From Symbiodinium natans (Eukaryota > Sar > Dinophyceae > Suessiales > Symbiodiniaceae), in contig CAJNDS010000611.1 of assembly GCA_905221605.1 (NCBI GenBank), forward strand, positions 1-64,000: DNA of 64,000 bases, in the 5' to 3' direction. This document shows, in pieces, positions 17,337 through 25,600 of the stretch. Below the pieces are notes generated by a model. That model saw only the letters and a list, made by a program, of their open reading frames with translations, had not been told where the DNA came from and did no database searches. How positions within the stretch are numbered: the first letter of the stretch is position 1; every line of letters begins with the position of its first letter. A program made the position numbers and the translations under genes.

Positions 17337-18755
17337 CTACTGCATTTTCAGAAGTATGTTTGCATTCGGAGCAAAAGCTCGGAGTACTGCCGACGCAGGA
17401 CTCGCAACTGCCCCTTGTGAGTCGGCCAGGACAAAAGATCGACACTCGAGGTGCCCACTGCGTTCTCTCATCGCTTGCACGCATTTGACCATCAACAGGG
17501 ACACAGGCCAGCTACAAGAAGCCAAAACAGGGCAAGGTAGGTCATTCCAATCGCTTGGGTTGAGGAGCTGCAGGTGCCAGGACGGCCAGCCAACAGTGAC
17601 GGGTGGATGCGCAGCCCTTACAGCCAGGAGATCATTGTAGGCATATACAGTGAACGGTGTGCCCACCGGCCAATCTACCAGGGCACAGCACGGAGGGACA
17701 GGTAGGTGACTAAGTTGCGAAACAGCGAAGACCCCAAGGAGATCTGGCTGCAGGCGGTTCGGGCACAAAGCACATAAGGCAGGGAAAAGTTGAGTGGTAA
17801 GTTGGAGAGTATCCCCTTCAAGAGCTTCTTGTCGAAAGGGGGCAACGCACCAAACGATTTGAATCATACAACCTTGATGTTGAGTAACGCGCACAAGGGT
17901 GAGATTGGCAACAAGGCCAGCATACCTTACCCTACAACGAGAAGCTGCTTCACGGACTGACCAAGGGGCAGGCACGTGACGCTGCAAGGTGGACTGTGTG
18001 CGAGGCCATAGACTGCCACAGTGGCCCTCTGCCTGCGGGTGAGGAGAATCCATTTGGGCAGGCCAATGATGCTCATGAGCAAGTCGCCCGCCCAGGAGCT
18101 GCCTTGCAGGAGTTTGATTGGCAAAGTCAGCTGTAAACGGTGAACGCAGTCGGAGGAAGCGGAGGCTCGCGAGTGGGAAGTCTCCAACTGCATGGACGTC
18201 GTAAGTGCATTCGTCAAGAGGCGTGACTCCAAAGAACGCTCCGGCGTGTTCCCCCGTGGGAATCGCAAAGAAGGGCATTCCCCTCAGACCTTCCAAGAGA
18301 AGTCGGAACCAGTGCGAATTAACTGATGCAAGACAGGCCACAGACTGGATAGCCAATTGGCACCAATGAAGCATGTGCCAATGAAAGTCTAAGCCGCCCG
18401 AGACCTGGCCGATCTTTATTTCTTGTCTTATGCTCCAACTAAGCCAAGCCTGGAAGGCATCAGCGGCATTTTCAGTGCCATGAACACTCTGCAATGGCAG
18501 GGCAAGAACAACCTTGATGTTGCAGAGATCCACAAGAAGGCGTTGCGCGACTGACGATGTCAGTCTTTGCACAGGGTCCTCTCCACCTCCGCAAAGAGGA
18601 ATTAGAGGGTCATTGCCTAGGACCAGCGTCAAGGCCACCGGGGACAAATCCAAGGACAGAGCTTGCGGCAGAGCAAGAGTACGGGCGTACTCAAGCTGCC
18701 TTGGGTCGCTGTCAAGGCAATCTTCCTCTGTTGACATGCTCAAGTTGGGCCGCAA
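17337..18755 (-). CDS. Family B protein, copy B
   Basis: 472 codons. No known domain recognised. It is clearly paralogous to the neighbour at 18901-20253: the shared C-terminal signature reads VDWPVGT, then AHP, NP.D, MR.RSG.LE.R.FVL.D.QG.VA and a final LLK; N-terminal SLDLSP / CLDLAP also match. Both copies are uninterrupted over about 450 codons despite strong sequence divergence, which suggests past or present selection on the protein. Upstream of the ATG are two spliced-leader-like relics (18816-18830, 18842-18859). Cysteine and tryptophan are common; no membrane segment or signal is convincing. Function unknown. Confidence 0.65.
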   Translation of the reverse strand: MRPNLSMSTEEDCLDSDPRQLEYARTLALPQALSLDLSPVALTLVLGNDPLIPLCGGGEDPVQRLTSSVAQRLLVDLCNIKVVLALPLQSVHGTENAADAFQAWLSWSIRQEIKIGQVSGGLDFHWHMLHWCQLAIQSVACLASVNSHWFRLLLEGLRGMPFFAIPTGEHAGAFFGVTPLDECTYDVHAVGDFPLASLRFLRLRSPFTADFANQTPARQLLGGRLAHEHHWPAQMDSPHPQAEGHCGSLWPRTQSTLQRHVPAPWSVREAASRCRVRYAGLVANLTLVRVTQHQGCMIQIVWCVAPFRQEALEGDTLQLTTQLFPALCALCPNRLQPDLLGVFAVSQLSHLPVPPCCALVDWPVGTPFTVYAYNDLLAVRAAHPPVTVGWPSWHLQLLNPSDWNDLPCPVLASCSWPVSLLMVKCVQAMRERSGHLECRSFVLADSQGAVASPASAVLRAFAPNANILLKMQ

Positions 18756-18815
18756 GGCAACGAGTCGTATAGTGTGGCGGCAGGAAAGTGACGTCGCGGG
18801 GCAGCCTCAGACTCC

Positions 18816-18859
18816 CATGAGCCAAAGCACTACTACGCTAGTGTGAGCCAAAAGGCGGC
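18816..18859 (-). promoter_or_regulatory. Two tandem spliced-leader-like relics upstream of copy B
   Basis: Minus strand GCCGCCTTTTGGCTCACA (18842-18859) matches the DinoSL core GCC-TTTTGGCTCA with one base missing; GTGCTTTGGCTCATG (18816-18830) is a second, more worn copy just downstream. Tandem relics are expected when a trans-spliced mRNA is retro-copied more than once. Confidence 0.6.
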
Positions 18860-18900
18860 AAGAAGGCGTTACCAATGCAGCAAAGCCAGCCGTCCTAGCA

Positions 18901-20253
18901 TCAAAGTAGGCTGTGGGAGGCGGAGACCAATCTAAACAGGTGACCTTCGAAGGTGAGGCACTTGTACTTAAGAAGCACCCTCGCATCCTCATGGAACGCT
19001 GTTTGGATTTTGGTGCACGTGTCCGCAACAAAGCCCTGTTCATCGCAAAGTACGAAAGCCCGACTTTCAAGGTAACCACTCCGTTGCCGCATGTGTTGCA
19101 CAATTAGTATTTGCAGCATTAGGACCGGCAGCATTGGATCGATTGTGAGATTGAGAGGGAGCATCCCATCAGGCGGATTGACAATACAGAGGCGCCTACT
19201 AAAGTAAGACCCTACCAGGACCGGATGCGCCTCTACCATGTGCTCAAAGGAGGGGAAGGCAACAGCAATAAAGACCGTGCCAACAGGCCAATCAACAAGA
19301 AAGCTGACTAGAGGGACAGCAAAAGTCAGTCCCTGGACAACTACTTGGATTTGCACCAGATTGAGATCAAGTCGGAAGGCCATGTTTTCCAGGAGGAGCG
19401 GAAGAAGTTCAGCGCCTAGTTGGGTAGAGTCGAGGAGGTACCACTCTCCGTGCGTGTAGGGTGAGCAACACATGGTGTACTTGAGCATACATCCAAACTC
19501 GAGTCCAACTTCAACGAGGACGAAGGTGGCGATTTGGCCAACGAAAGCACAGGTCGCACCAAGACCCTGTTCGTGAAAGGCGCAGGCCGTTTGGGTGGTG
19601 AACTGGTACTCTTGCACTCGTGGCGCACCGGTGCCATTCTCGGCTGGGAGGGGCCCAGAGGGGCGTTTAAGAACGCCAGGCCAAAAACCATGGTGGGTGG
19701 CACGAGCAAGCAGGGTGGGAGGTGACCTTTGGTATGCGAGAAGAGGTGCATGAAGACGGAAAACAGGCAGACAGGACAGCGAGCTCAACCGAAGAAAAAA
19801 CACCTCGTAGCTGCCCAGGGTGGTAGTGGCAATTCTGCAAGATGCATGCAATGTTACCGGGAGCGCAATTATATACGCCTGCCCGATGTGGCCAGCAAGT
19901 ACATTATGCCACGCCACACTCACCGAACCCATAGCGCGCAGAGTTTGCAACCCCCATTGCTGCCACTCAAGGCATCCGCATCCATCTATCTCCCTTAACT
20001 GGAGGGCAAGTCCCTTGGACCAACAGCGGTGGATAAGCTGGAGAGCAGCCCCAACCAATTCGGAGGACTTTACATCGGCATCCAAGTGTGCACGAATGGA
20101 GACCGTGCCAGCCAGCTGCATAATGCAAAAGGCGATACTGGACTCCACGGTGCAGAATTTGTTGTCATACGAGAAGAGGCAGGGCGAAGTATGGATGGAA
20201 GAGCCAAGAATCTTCCTAAGATGATCCGGCGCCAAATCCAGACAGAAGGCCAT
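18901..20253 (-). CDS. Family B protein, copy B'
   Basis: 450 codons; paralogue of 17337-18755 over its whole length (see the MRQRSGYLESRAFVL against MRERSGHLECRSFVL block near the C-terminus, followed by AF..(D/N)A..LLK). Like copy B it has an early helical half and a strand-rich second half. The C-terminal 15 residues after LLKYK are unique. A strong spliced-leader-like site at 20290-20311 lies about 40 bp upstream of the ATG and supports the start. It is adjacent to copy B with only about 145 bp between stop and next start, so the pair is a tandem duplicate. Function unknown. Confidence 0.65.
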   Translation of the reverse strand: MAFCLDLAPDHLRKILGSSIHTSPCLFSYDNKFCTVESSIAFCIMQLAGTVSIRAHLDADVKSSELVGAALQLIHRCWSKGLALQLREIDGCGCLEWQQWGLQTLRAMGSVSVAWHNVLAGHIGQAYIIALPVTLHASCRIATTTLGSYEVFFLRLSSLSCLPVFRLHAPLLAYQRSPPTLLARATHHGFWPGVLKRPSGPLPAENGTGAPRVQEYQFTTQTACAFHEQGLGATCAFVGQIATFVLVEVGLEFGCMLKYTMCCSPYTHGEWYLLDSTQLGAELLPLLLENMAFRLDLNLVQIQVVVQGLTFAVPLVSFLVDWPVGTVFIAVAFPSFEHMVEAHPVLVGSYFSRRLCIVNPPDGMLPLNLTIDPMLPVLMLQILIVQHMRQRSGYLESRAFVLCDEQGFVADTCTKIQTAFHEDARVLLKYKCLTFEGHLFRLVSASHSLL

Positions 20254-20289
20254 TGCGCGGGTTAAGGGTCAGTGCTCCCATAACGAGCG

Positions 20290-20311
20290 CTTGAGCAAAA
20301 TAACTGTCACG
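20290..20311 (-). promoter_or_regulatory. Spliced-leader-like relic upstream of copy B'
   Basis: Minus strand CAGTTATTTTGCTCAAG matches DinoSL ATTTTGGCTCAAG with a single missing G. It is about 40 bp from the ATG at 20253. The rest of 20312-20600 holds no gene that I can see. Confidence 0.6.
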
Positions 20312-20600
20312 CATGTGCCAACTATATTCGGATGGGGAGGGGTAGGTGATCACAATGTTAACAGTGATCAAACAACGAAGCAAATAACAGAGGAGCACGT
20401 AAAGGTACGAGTACCATAAGCGGCAATAAAGCCCACCGAGCACAAAGTACAAGGGGCAACCACACCCTCACTCAGTGGACACATTGGCACATAGCTCCAC
20501 TGTCTGCGAACAGATGGCCAAAGTGAGGTGGGTCCAGCCAGGGGCATTAAAGCCAATAACGTGGCTCTGGATCTATTGTGTGAGAAGAAACAAGGTATGA

Positions 20601-21206
20601 CTACCACGGCCAAAAGAAGTGATAGGGGAATTGTTCACACTCACACAGTTCACGGGCAATGACTGTTGCTCTTGGCGTTAAGACCTGGAGCAATGCCTCT
20701 ACCCTACCCCATCCAGTTTTGTGCCCGATTAAAGCCCCGACAACTCGTGAAGACCACTTGGGGGTCAAAGAAAAGTGCTCCGAAAGTGATTGGGCAAGCG
20801 CACGTTCTCCAACGCACGAGATGGCACGGAGATTTGGTGCACTTATTTTCCATAGCATTGACACGGTAGCGCGAGGTTGAGTGGCAGCGTCCAGCCTTGC
20901 AATGACTTCAATGAGAGTCCATGCAAGTAGGAGTTTTTCCTCATCCAGATCTTCGACAATCTCGTGAATGATCAGTGGATTACCAAAGGAGACGCCTCGA
21001 TATAAACGATCCTTATGGTACGGGGAAAGGGCTTCGTTCGACTTGCTTTCCTCTAAGAGAGCCACGAGGATCGCTCCCGCTGCAGCAGGGAGGACTGTGA
21101 GTTCGAAGTCAGCTGTGCTGGAATGACTACCAATGGCTTCATGGTAACGCCAAGCCAGGAGGCAGCGTGTGGCGGCCAGCATGTTTGGTTGTGCCCGGGC
21201 GTTCAC
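20601..21206 (-). CDS. Family A protein, copy A'
   Basis: 201 codons; similar to 15391-16083 (shared P(L/I)I(I/V)H stretch followed by LLLAW, and an Ala/Leu-rich helix before it). No known domain. The 21188-21209 palindrome overlaps its start, and a spliced-leader-like CACCTTTGGCTCAG lies at 21214-21229, immediately upstream, supporting a nearby transcript start. Order on the minus strand is A', B', B, X, A, which suggests that an A-B unit was duplicated and the second copy broken. Confidence 0.5.
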   Translation of the reverse strand: MNARAQPNMLAATRCLLAWRYHEAIGSHSSTADFELTVLPAAAGAILVALLEESKSNEALSPYHKDRLYRGVSFGNPLIIHEIVEDLDEEKLLLAWTLIEVIARLDAATQPRATVSMLWKISAPNLRAISCVGERALAQSLSEHFSLTPKWSSRVVGALIGHKTGWGRVEALLQVLTPRATVIARELCECEQFPYHFFWPW

Positions 21207-21229
21207 AACTGGTCTGAGCCAAAGGTGCC
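21188..21229 (-). promoter_or_regulatory. Imperfect GGGC palindrome and spliced-leader-like relic at the A' start
   Basis: GTTGTG-CCC-GGGC-GTT-CACAAC forms a six-pair outer stem (21188-21209). Next to it the minus strand reads GGCACCTTTGGCTCAG (21214-21229), close to DinoSL GCCATTTTGGCTCAAG. Confidence 0.5.
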
Positions 21230-21274
21230 GCCATCACGAAAGAGGGAGGGTGGTTGAAATGGGGACTACACGCA

Positions 21275-22045
21275 TCACAACGAGGGGGGTGTTACCCACA
21301 ATCCCCTACGCGGAACAGCTGTAACATCAACGCGTCTCCTTTTATCGTCTCTTTGCCTCTCGACCTCTAGTATATCCTGAACTTCCAGGATAAGGCGCTT
21401 GGACACCCTGTTGGTGGTTGCCTTTGGGCGCTTTGGGAGAGCAGGGCTATGACACGCGATACCCGCAGCGTTTAACGCATCAACTGCCGCATTAAATTCA
21501 CTCTTCGTGGTGGTAATAGCAAAGACATCTTGTAGGTTAGCAAATTCCTGGTTAGGTGTGACCTGTGGATGACAGTGCTGCCCCACCTGGATGAGCTGAA
21601 CCAACGCTTCAGTAGCCCCTTCGATGAAGGGCGAAACTGCGTTTCTATTTTTGACGTACACCCCGTCATGTACCCAAAGCACTGTGCCTGCGCAGTACGG
21701 GAGCATTGCAGCGAGCCCTTTTCGCATTACGAAGCTTTCCGCAGCTTCAAGTGCAAAAGTTGCCCAATTCCTGTTGTTGACCCTTGCATCCGGTTGGTAA
21801 AAAGGGATTCCTTGCTGGATCATAACCTGGAGGGTAGCTTTAGCCTGCACCAAATGTGCAAGAAAACTTGCCAAGGCAGGGGGGATGGCATAAGCAGCAA
21901 TACTACCTTCATAAACATGCCGAAGGAAAGCATTGCTGTCCATTCCAACTGCTCTTTGCAACAAGTGCTTGGTTTGCACTGTTTGTGCTTTGGGCACACG
22001 TGCAAGGTGACCGTTGGGAGGGGTGGGTGAGTAGGGCTGTGACAT
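21275..22045 (-). CDS. C-terminal part of the LINE-like protein, polymerase-palm-like
   Basis: 256 codons. Reading through the presumed frame change near 22040, the preceding frame ends IEIDMKGAHYTLLR and this one has, about 140 residues later, GTVLWVHDGVYV. Spacing and motifs recall motif A (D...hYxxL) and motif C (HDG/HDE) of family A and T7-like single-subunit polymerases, with a helix ATFALEAAESFVM between them. This is a pattern guess; no family was confirmed. The C-terminus is basic (KRPKATTNRVSKR; RQRDDKRRR) and could bind nucleic acid. Confidence 0.35.
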   Translation of the reverse strand: MSQPYSPTPPNGHLARVPKAQTVQTKHLLQRAVGMDSNAFLRHVYEGSIAAYAIPPALASFLAHLVQAKATLQVMIQQGIPFYQPDARVNNRNWATFALEAAESFVMRKGLAAMLPYCAGTVLWVHDGVYVKNRNAVSPFIEGATEALVQLIQVGQHCHPQVTPNQEFANLQDVFAITTTKSEFNAAVDALNAAGIACHSPALPKRPKATTNRVSKRLILEVQDILEVERQRDDKRRRVDVTAVPRRGLWVTPPSL

Positions 22046-24072
22046 GTAAGGAGGCGCAAAAGCGTATAATGCGCACCTTTCATGTCGATTTCAATTGCGT
22101 TCGGTCCGATGGCCAAGAAACGTGTTAGCCTTTTACTCGTTTGCCAGTGCCGTATGGCATAATATCTACCCTGTGGGTGCAAAGATGGCCTTCGATACTG
22201 GACCAGCCCTGGCCACGTTGTATCAAGCTCGGGGGGAGGCTTGATCCGATTGTAGAGGCAAAACCGCAAAAGCAGTTCCGGATTCCAAAGTGGGGGGGCC
22301 TCAAGAGAAATAGTTTCAGCTCCGGAATGCAAATCCTGTATAGCTTGCAGGTGCCATTGCTTGGAAGGCAACAGAATAGGCGGAAAGCACTCAGTGTTTA
22401 TTTGCATATGAGGCTGACCCTCACCCGAGTCAAAGAAGACATCTTCATGAAGGGGTGCTTCGTAGCGGAGACTGTTAGCAGCGATTCCTGCCAGGTGATC
22501 AGCGACTTTGTTGCCGACGCGAGGGACGTATGACCAATGCACTGTAATGGGTGTGTGCGTTAACTTTTGCCACATGTTGTCCAGTTTTCGCACTAGGTCT
22601 TCCCTATGTAGTCTCAAGGCACCAGCAAAGTGCTTTACAATGTTGATGCAGTCGCCCTGAAGGATAACCTCCCTAATTTGATTGCTAGCAGCTAGAGATA
22701 ATGCCTTGTCTAACGTTGCGTCAGCGGCGCATATTTCCGCAAACATAGAATCTGGACAAGGCTGGAGTGGGATGGCAATCGTTTCAAGAATTACCGGGAC
22801 TGGTCCGGGCGACCATACGATACCACCCGCACCACCGATACCTTCTTGCACGTGGCAGCTGCCGTCAAATTGAGCAACAAGGTGGGTATCTTTGACAGGT
22901 TTTAACTCAACAATAAGTGGAGTACCTGCAGGGATTGGCCTTAATGCCGTAACTTTAAGGTGCAGATTGCCGCAATGACACATTTTAGGCCATAGAGCAA
23001 CATTAGGGACGCCAAGGGTCTGTTGATACATAGGTGCAAGCAAGTAATGCTGTGCATCTAATGTTGCTAAGACATCCCCTATATTGGCATTCCTGGGGGA
23101 GACGGTAACACCTTGGGCGCTTGCTTTAACTAAGGCAGAAAGGGGATGCTTGACCTCAATATGGAGTCCTCCGTCGTTGCAACAGGGCTTGCAGCGTTCC
23201 GTGTCAACCCACCATGCCGGTAATGCTTTGGGAAGTAACATCCTCGGGATGGTATTCCAAAGACGTGACGCGAGCTTGGGTATGTTACTGATGTGTTTTG
23301 CCCGTTGCGGTGTCTCACACCATCCAGGGTGCCAGGTGCATTGCTGTTCCATAGTATATCTTCTTATGGTCGCAATCCATGCTAATAGGACGGCACAGAA
23401 TTTCTTGTCAATCCCTCCCTCAACATTGATCTTAGGAAGGGCAGTGTGACACAGGGAGTCAAACGAGGCAGTGCCAGCATATCCCAATGTGACTAGGACA
23501 ATAAAGAGGGAGGCTTTGGTGACCACACAAGCCGTAAGCCAATGCTCTGTTGTGTTTGCTCCCAGCCCACAGAGCAGGCAGTGGCTTTGGATGAAAGTAC
23601 ACTGGTGCTCATTGGGTATAGCTGCTCTGTAAGTAATAGTTCTAGCCGGAGCACCAGGCATTGCCGCACATTGCAGGAGTGGTGCTTGGTTAACATCACA
23701 GCAAGGCAGCATGCAGCTGATGGCATGGGCAAGGTCATCAGGGCAGCTTTGGTTGAGATGACAGAGTTTGCAGACTGGCATGCTGCCGAACCCATTGTCA
23801 TACCAGAGCTCTTTCCCTGTTTGTTTGCGTAGGCAGACTCTACATTGCTCGTCCCTAGAGGCATATTGCCTGTACACAAAATATGCATCGGCTTCTTCAA
23901 CAATGGCCCATCTAAGTGCGTAGCAACGAGTGACATCCGAAGCCACGTTCTTTGGCGGGAGGTTTAGCGCAAGCAAAATGGCACATAGCTGTCTCTCATG
24001 TGCATGGTTCGCAACTTTTTGTCGAAGATATCCTTGCGCCTGAACACAAGCGCAACACTGCTCTAAGCGCAA
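21820..24072 (-). CDS. LINE-like protein segment with zinc motif and RNase H domain
   Basis: 750 codons. Near residues 75-110 paired cysteines (CRVC ... CKLC) and around 160-180 C..C..H..C form a zinc-binding region like the one after plant and LINE reverse transcriptases. From about residue 395 to 535 an RNase HI fold is clear: AQFDGSC (first Asp), MFAEICAAD (Glu), LQGDCINIV (second Asp) and NKVADHLAGIA (last Asp). All four acidic catalytic residues are present. The enzyme would degrade RNA in RNA-DNA hybrids during reverse transcription. The last 75 codons are probably out of frame; the true continuation is in 21275-22045. The first codons overlap the frame at 23996-24688 in another frame. 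Confidence 0.65.
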   Translation of the reverse strand: MRLEQCCACVQAQGYLRQKVANHAHERQLCAILLALNLPPKNVASDVTRCYALRWAIVEEADAYFVYRQYASRDEQCRVCLRKQTGKELWYDNGFGSMPVCKLCHLNQSCPDDLAHAISCMLPCCDVNQAPLLQCAAMPGAPARTITYRAAIPNEHQCTFIQSHCLLCGLGANTTEHWLTACVVTKASLFIVLVTLGYAGTASFDSLCHTALPKINVEGGIDKKFCAVLLAWIATIRRYTMEQQCTWHPGWCETPQRAKHISNIPKLASRLWNTIPRMLLPKALPAWWVDTERCKPCCNDGGLHIEVKHPLSALVKASAQGVTVSPRNANIGDVLATLDAQHYLLAPMYQQTLGVPNVALWPKMCHCGNLHLKVTALRPIPAGTPLIVELKPVKDTHLVAQFDGSCHVQEGIGGAGGIVWSPGPVPVILETIAIPLQPCPDSMFAEICAADATLDKALSLAASNQIREVILQGDCINIVKHFAGALRLHREDLVRKLDNMWQKLTHTPITVHWSYVPRVGNKVADHLAGIAANSLRYEAPLHEDVFFDSGEGQPHMQINTECFPPILLPSKQWHLQAIQDLHSGAETISLEAPPLWNPELLLRFCLYNRIKPPPELDTTWPGLVQYRRPSLHPQGRYYAIRHWQTSKRLTRFLAIGPNAIEIDMKGAHYTLLRLLTCHSPTHPPLPTVTLHVCPKHKQCKPSTCCKEQLEWTAMLSFGMFMKVVLLLMPSPLPWQVFLHIWCRLKLPSRL
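22801..22815. other. Small palindrome with CGGGC centre
   Basis: TGGTC-CGGGC-GACCA in the RNase H coding region; five-pair stem, loop of five containing GGGC. Confidence 0.5.
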
Positions 24073-24688
24073 TTTGCGCCTGCTTGAGCTTGCGACCGCC
24101 TGAGTGAGGGCTCACTCGAGGCAGCGCAGCAGATAGGGCATCATGGCACTTGCTTTTGAACTGCTCAATGATTGGTGAGTCTCCTAAGGAGACTGATTTC
24201 TGAATGGCTTGCCTGGCTTGCACAAGCAACGAATGGTAGAAGGGAAGGTTGGCCGCATGCGCATTTTCAAGGTCATGCAGGATAACGTTTAAAGCCCATT
24301 TGCCTCTCCAGCGCAGCAGTAGGCCAACTTTAGATAATATGGCGCCTATCTCAGGATCCATTGCCCTAGGCGCTTTGATAAAATCAAAAACGCCCGCCAT
24401 ATGTTTGGCCTGAATCCAGGGACGCCTCAAAATAGTTGAGCTGGCAATAGCTAGTGCTTTGAGCATATGCCTTTTGGTGAAGGCGTACAAGGAATTGCAG
24501 AAAAGAGGGCAAGAGGCAATGAAGGCCGTATGGAATTGAATCCTGGCAGGCATTGACGCAGTAAGGGAAAGAGCTTGTTTATTCCTTCTCAACATATTGC
24601 ACAAGGCCTTATCAAGGATCAGCATGCGCAAGGAAACATCTGACATTTTCCTTTGTCCAACCCAATGGATCGTTGCTTGCTCCCATTC
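23996..24688 (-). CDS. LINE-like protein segment, post-RT region
   Basis: About 230 codons of the frame that runs on from 24934 (the part upstream of 24690 is retroposon tail, encoded as KK from the A-run). Helical, basic, with AFTKRHMLKALAIASSTILRR-type runs as seen downstream of the palm in non-LTR reverse transcriptases. It has no catalytic motif of its own. Frame is lost near 24072, where the next frame takes over. Palindrome 24098-24122 is embedded near the end. Confidence 0.45.
   Translation of the reverse strand, partial: EWEQATIHWVGQRKMSDVSLRMLILDKALCNMLRRNKQALSLTASMPARIQFHTAFIASCPLFCNSLYAFTKRHMLKALAIASSTILRRPWIQAKHMAGVFDFIKAPRAMDPEIGAILSKVGLLLRWRGKWALNVILHDLENAHAANLPFYHSLLVQARQAIQKSVSLGDSPIIEQFKSKCHDALSAALPRVSPHSGGRKLKQAQIALRAVLRLCSGARISSTKSCEPCT
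24098..24122. other. GGGC-loop palindrome with extended stem
   Basis: GCCT-GAGTGA-GGGC-TCACTC-GAGGC: a perfect six-pair inner stem, extended outward with one bulge. It lies in the overlap of the first and second LINE-like frames, close to the frame change, so the palindrome could be connected with the break. Confidence 0.8.
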
Positions 24689-24689
24689 A

Positions 24690-24757
24690 TTTTTTTTGGA
24701 CTGGCGCCTCTTTACTACATCAGTAGCACAGTAGGCCGTTCTTGTGGGGCTCGAAAC
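24690..24757 (-). mobile_element. 3' end of a SINE-like retroposon, copy 2
   Basis: Same 66-bp tail as at 1639-1706, with an 8-base A-run (minus strand) at 24690-24697 and a box B-like GTTTCGAGCCCC at about 24745-24757. It directly abuts the truncated LINE-like frame, so either a SINE inserted here or a template switch joined the two during reverse transcription. Confidence 0.6.
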
Positions 24758-25600
24758 TCGGTGCGAGACAAGGACATCTACTTTGAGAGCCAAACTGTAC
24801 AAGCCAGCGAGTGAAAAAGAAGTCGAGACAACAAAGAAGCAACTGCAAGCGCAGAGGCCCTTAATGCAAGACAACTTTACGCAAGGCCAGCATGGTGAGA
24901 CCAATGCAAACAAGAACCTACCGGCACCAATCACTCAGCAGCCCGTCACCCAAAGCAATGCTGCGCCACGTCTGGTACAGACATTAAGCGAAAGTATGGG
25001 TAGGCCGTAAGGCAAGGAACCTCCGTCACCTAAACTGCTCAACGCGTCCGTAGAGACAGTCCCCACACAAGCGCCAGGGCCGTAGCAATAGCACTCAGGA
25101 CTCCATTGTAGATTGGCAAGAAAGTTGCAAGCACACTAAGCACAATGCACACAGAGTGCCAGAAGAGGCGCCCCCTTCCCCCCCGACGAGCGGGGGCAGA
25201 CAAGGGGCTAGTGTGGCTACACTATGCTGCCGTCTGCGCTGTGTGAGTCTGGGCGTCCTCACGTAGCTATGGCCATAGGGCATGCCTGGAGCGCAGCTTG
25301 CAAGAGGCCATATTCTTACAGCCCCGCGCAGCGGCCGATTTTTGAGACGGCGCAAGAGCCCCAAAGGCTGCTGGCTGGTACTTGGGTAGTGTGCTTCCCA
25401 GGTACCGGGAGCCTATCGGCTTGGCGTGCTTAGCCTGGTGCAGTTTAAGGCCCACAAGGTTGCTTAACGGTCTGCAGCCAACCGCGCGTCAAGTGTGAGA
25501 GTCAAGGGGCCTTAGAACTCGGAGCCCCGCGCAGCGGCCGATTTTTTGAGAGCACTTCAAGCCGGTTTACCCCGTGACTACACCTGATGCGGGACCCACA
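24758..25600. other. No gene seen; one palindrome
   Basis: Spacer with no supported coding region. It holds GTGAG-TCT-GGGC-GTC-CTCAC at 25243-25262 (five-pair outer stem) and two copies of GCGCAGCGGCCGATTTTT (about 25326 and 25530) that return inside the tandem repeat to the right. Confidence 0.5.

Larger units (their letters stand above)
21275..24688 (-). mobile_element. 5'-truncated LINE-like retroelement remnant
   Basis: Three minus-strand frames in order (24688-23996, 24072-21820, 22045-21275) read like one protein broken by two frame changes: a helical region such as follows a LINE reverse transcriptase, a zinc-binding Cys/His stretch, an RNase H domain, and a further domain. The reverse transcriptase palm itself is missing: the left part is cut exactly at a retroposon tail (24690). 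I see no poly(A) tail at its 3' side near 21275. The break points suggest a dead copy, or introns that I cannot place. Confidence 0.6.

Noticed and set aside
1639-24757. The two 66-bp tails as LTRs of a 23-kb element
   Set aside because: They end in A-runs, are far too short, and lack a primer site or polypurine tract at the inner ends.
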